From positions 979,320-1,043,319 of the forward strand of contig NZ_RAPN01000001.1 of assembly GCF_003610535.1 (NCBI RefSeq): 64,000 nt of DNA, in the 5' to 3' direction. This document shows positions 63,191 through 64,000 of the stretch, one piece after another (position 1 is the stretch's first letter; every line of letters begins with the position of its first letter). Source of the DNA: Mangrovibacterium diazotrophicum (GTDB lineage Bacteria; Bacteroidota; Bacteroidia; Bacteroidales; Prolixibacteraceae). The translations under genes and the position numbers were made by a program. The notes below the pieces were generated by a model. That model worked only from the letters and a program-made list of their open reading frames with translations. It made no database searches and had not been told where the DNA came from.

Positions 63191-64000
63191 ATGATTCCCT
63201 ATTTACAGGCCGAACAAATTTCCAAACGATTTGCCGATTCCATGCTTTTTGAAGGTATTTCGTTTACCATTTTCAAAGACCAGAAAGTTGCCCTGATCGC
63301 CAAGAACGGCGCAGGAAAAACAACAATGATGGAAATTCTGGCCGGAAACGATGAGCCCGATAGCGGAACCATCACCAAAACCAAAGACACAAAAATCGGC
63401 TACCTGCGTCAGAACCCGGATTTGGATGTCAATCTAACTGTACTCGAGCAGGCATTGAAATCCGACAATCCGGCGTTGCAAGTGGTGCGTGAGTTTGAAA
63501 ACGCGCTGAAGCACAACGACCAGAAAGCGATTGAGGAGCTATCGGTAAAAATGGACGAACTGCATGCCTGGGATTTTGATGTGAAAGTGAAGCAAATCCT
63601 CAGCCAGCTGAAAATTGACAACTTCGATCAGCGTGTTGGCGAACTCTCCGGAGGACAGCAAAAGCGCCTGGCACTCGCCAACGTTCTGGTAAATAATCCG
63701 GATTTACTGTTGCTGGACGAGCCAACCAACCACCTCGACCTGGAAATGATTGAGTGGCTGGAAATGTACCTCGAAAAGACCAATTGTACCCTGTTCATGG
63801 TGACGCACGACCGCTACTTCCTGGATCGGGTTTGCAATGAAATCATTGAAATTGACCAGAACCAGGTTTACGGTTACTCCGGAAATTACAGCTACTACCT
63901 AGAAAAACGACAGGAACGGATCGAGCAGCAACAAGCTTCTACCGAGAAAGCACAAAACCTGCTGCGCACCGAGTTGGACTGGATGCGGCGCATGCCGAAA
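63191..64000 (+). CDS. ABC-F family ATPase, Uup-like (N-terminal part)
   Basis: 270 residues are seen before the window ends; the frame is open to the last base. The first ABC domain has Walker A AKNGAGKTT, signature LSGGQQKRLALA, Walker B LLLLDEPTNHLD and H-loop VTHDR. The following linker TELDWMRRMPK is typical of Uup among the ABC-F proteins. ABC-F proteins act on the ribosome or DNA intermediates rather than in transport, and no membrane segment is present. The first Gly of the Walker A consensus is Ala. Confidence 0.93.
   Translation, partial: MIPYLQAEQISKRFADSMLFEGISFTIFKDQKVALIAKNGAGKTTMMEILAGNDEPDSGTITKTKDTKIGYLRQNPDLDVNLTVLEQALKSDNPALQVVREFENALKHNDQKAIEELSVKMDELHAWDFDVKVKQILSQLKIDNFDQRVGELSGGQQKRLALANVLVNNPDLLLLDEPTNHLDLEMIEWLEMYLEKTNCTLFMVTHDRYFLDRVCNEIIEIDQNQVYGYSGNYSYYLEKRQERIEQQQASTEKAQNLLRTELDWMRRMPK

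Noticed and set aside
63191-64000. Defective Walker A in the ABC-F protein (Ala for the first Gly)
   Set aside because: AKNGAGKT keeps the catalytic GK-T residues, and this variation is, to my knowledge, common in Bacteroidota ABC-F proteins; not evidence of inactivity.

Overview
The window is chromosomal DNA from a member of the Bacteroidota, most likely an environmental or marine relative of the Marinilabiliales/Prolixibacteraceae; this placement is inferred from gene content and was not searched. Evidence for the phylum: a type IX secretion sorting domain, a DUF5686 plus carboxypeptidase-regulatory-like outer membrane protein, TAnnTTTG-type -7 promoter boxes with TTTG -33 boxes, few Shine-Dalgarno sequences, many lipoproteins and signal peptides, and the histidine degradation pair hutI-ftcD with a bifunctional FtcD. 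No rRNA, tRNA, CRISPR array, transposase or integrase was seen.

Layout. 1-400 is the end of a pxpC gene. 401-5040 ('module A') holds a decayed AraC regulator, a large secreted TPR protein and a secreted repeat/beta-barrel protein. 5.4-16.3 kb holds exported hydrolases (M13 peptidase, serine hydrolase, YtcJ-like amidohydrolase, Cys-type sulfatase) with a TIM-barrel isomerase, a PNPOx-like flavoprotein and a DUF308 membrane protein. 16.4-20.7 kb is AT-rich accessory DNA (498-aa secreted unknown, DUF2971 protein, rhomboid protease, DHFR-like protein). Three of these genes are flanked by private inverted repeats, and two of those repeats look like integron attC half-sites. 20.9-36.2 kb holds a zinc-ribbon protein, serine hydrolases, two AraC-type regulators, 'module B' (AraC, secreted protein, beta-barrel paralogue of module A), an M1 peptidase, a PD40 protein, a LamG protein and a lipoprotein. 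36.7-64 kb is mostly housekeeping: M24 peptidase, two GNATs, an operon of DHH phosphoesterase / FKBP / membrane-Nudix fusion, ndk, recF with a DUF721 gene, ribH, a nucleotidyltransferase, HAD phosphatase, pyridoxal kinase, dapB-lepB-lapA-wbqC, Nudix, NlpC/P60, a PgpH-like HD phosphodiesterase, hutI-ftcD, DUF5686, a cargo-less T9SS domain protein, ferredoxin, nth and the start of an ABC-F gene.

Most interesting signals. (1) Modules A and B are paralogous. In A the AraC gene survives only as its promoter, first codons and last codons. (2) An 18-bp element, GRCCGTTTTTTACAATTA, occurs three times, each time followed after exactly 18 nt by a TAnnTTT box. Two copies lie in front of the first structural gene of each module, which suggests a dedicated promoter or operator. 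(3) The 498-aa gene and the DUF2971 gene each sit between perfect 10-11 bp inverted repeats with GTTRRRY/RYYYAAC-like cores, arranged as expected for integron-type gene cassettes, although no integrase is in view. (4) A YciB/IspZ-like membrane domain is fused to a Nudix hydrolase. (5) A 115-aa protein is essentially a signal peptide plus a type IX sorting domain with no cargo.
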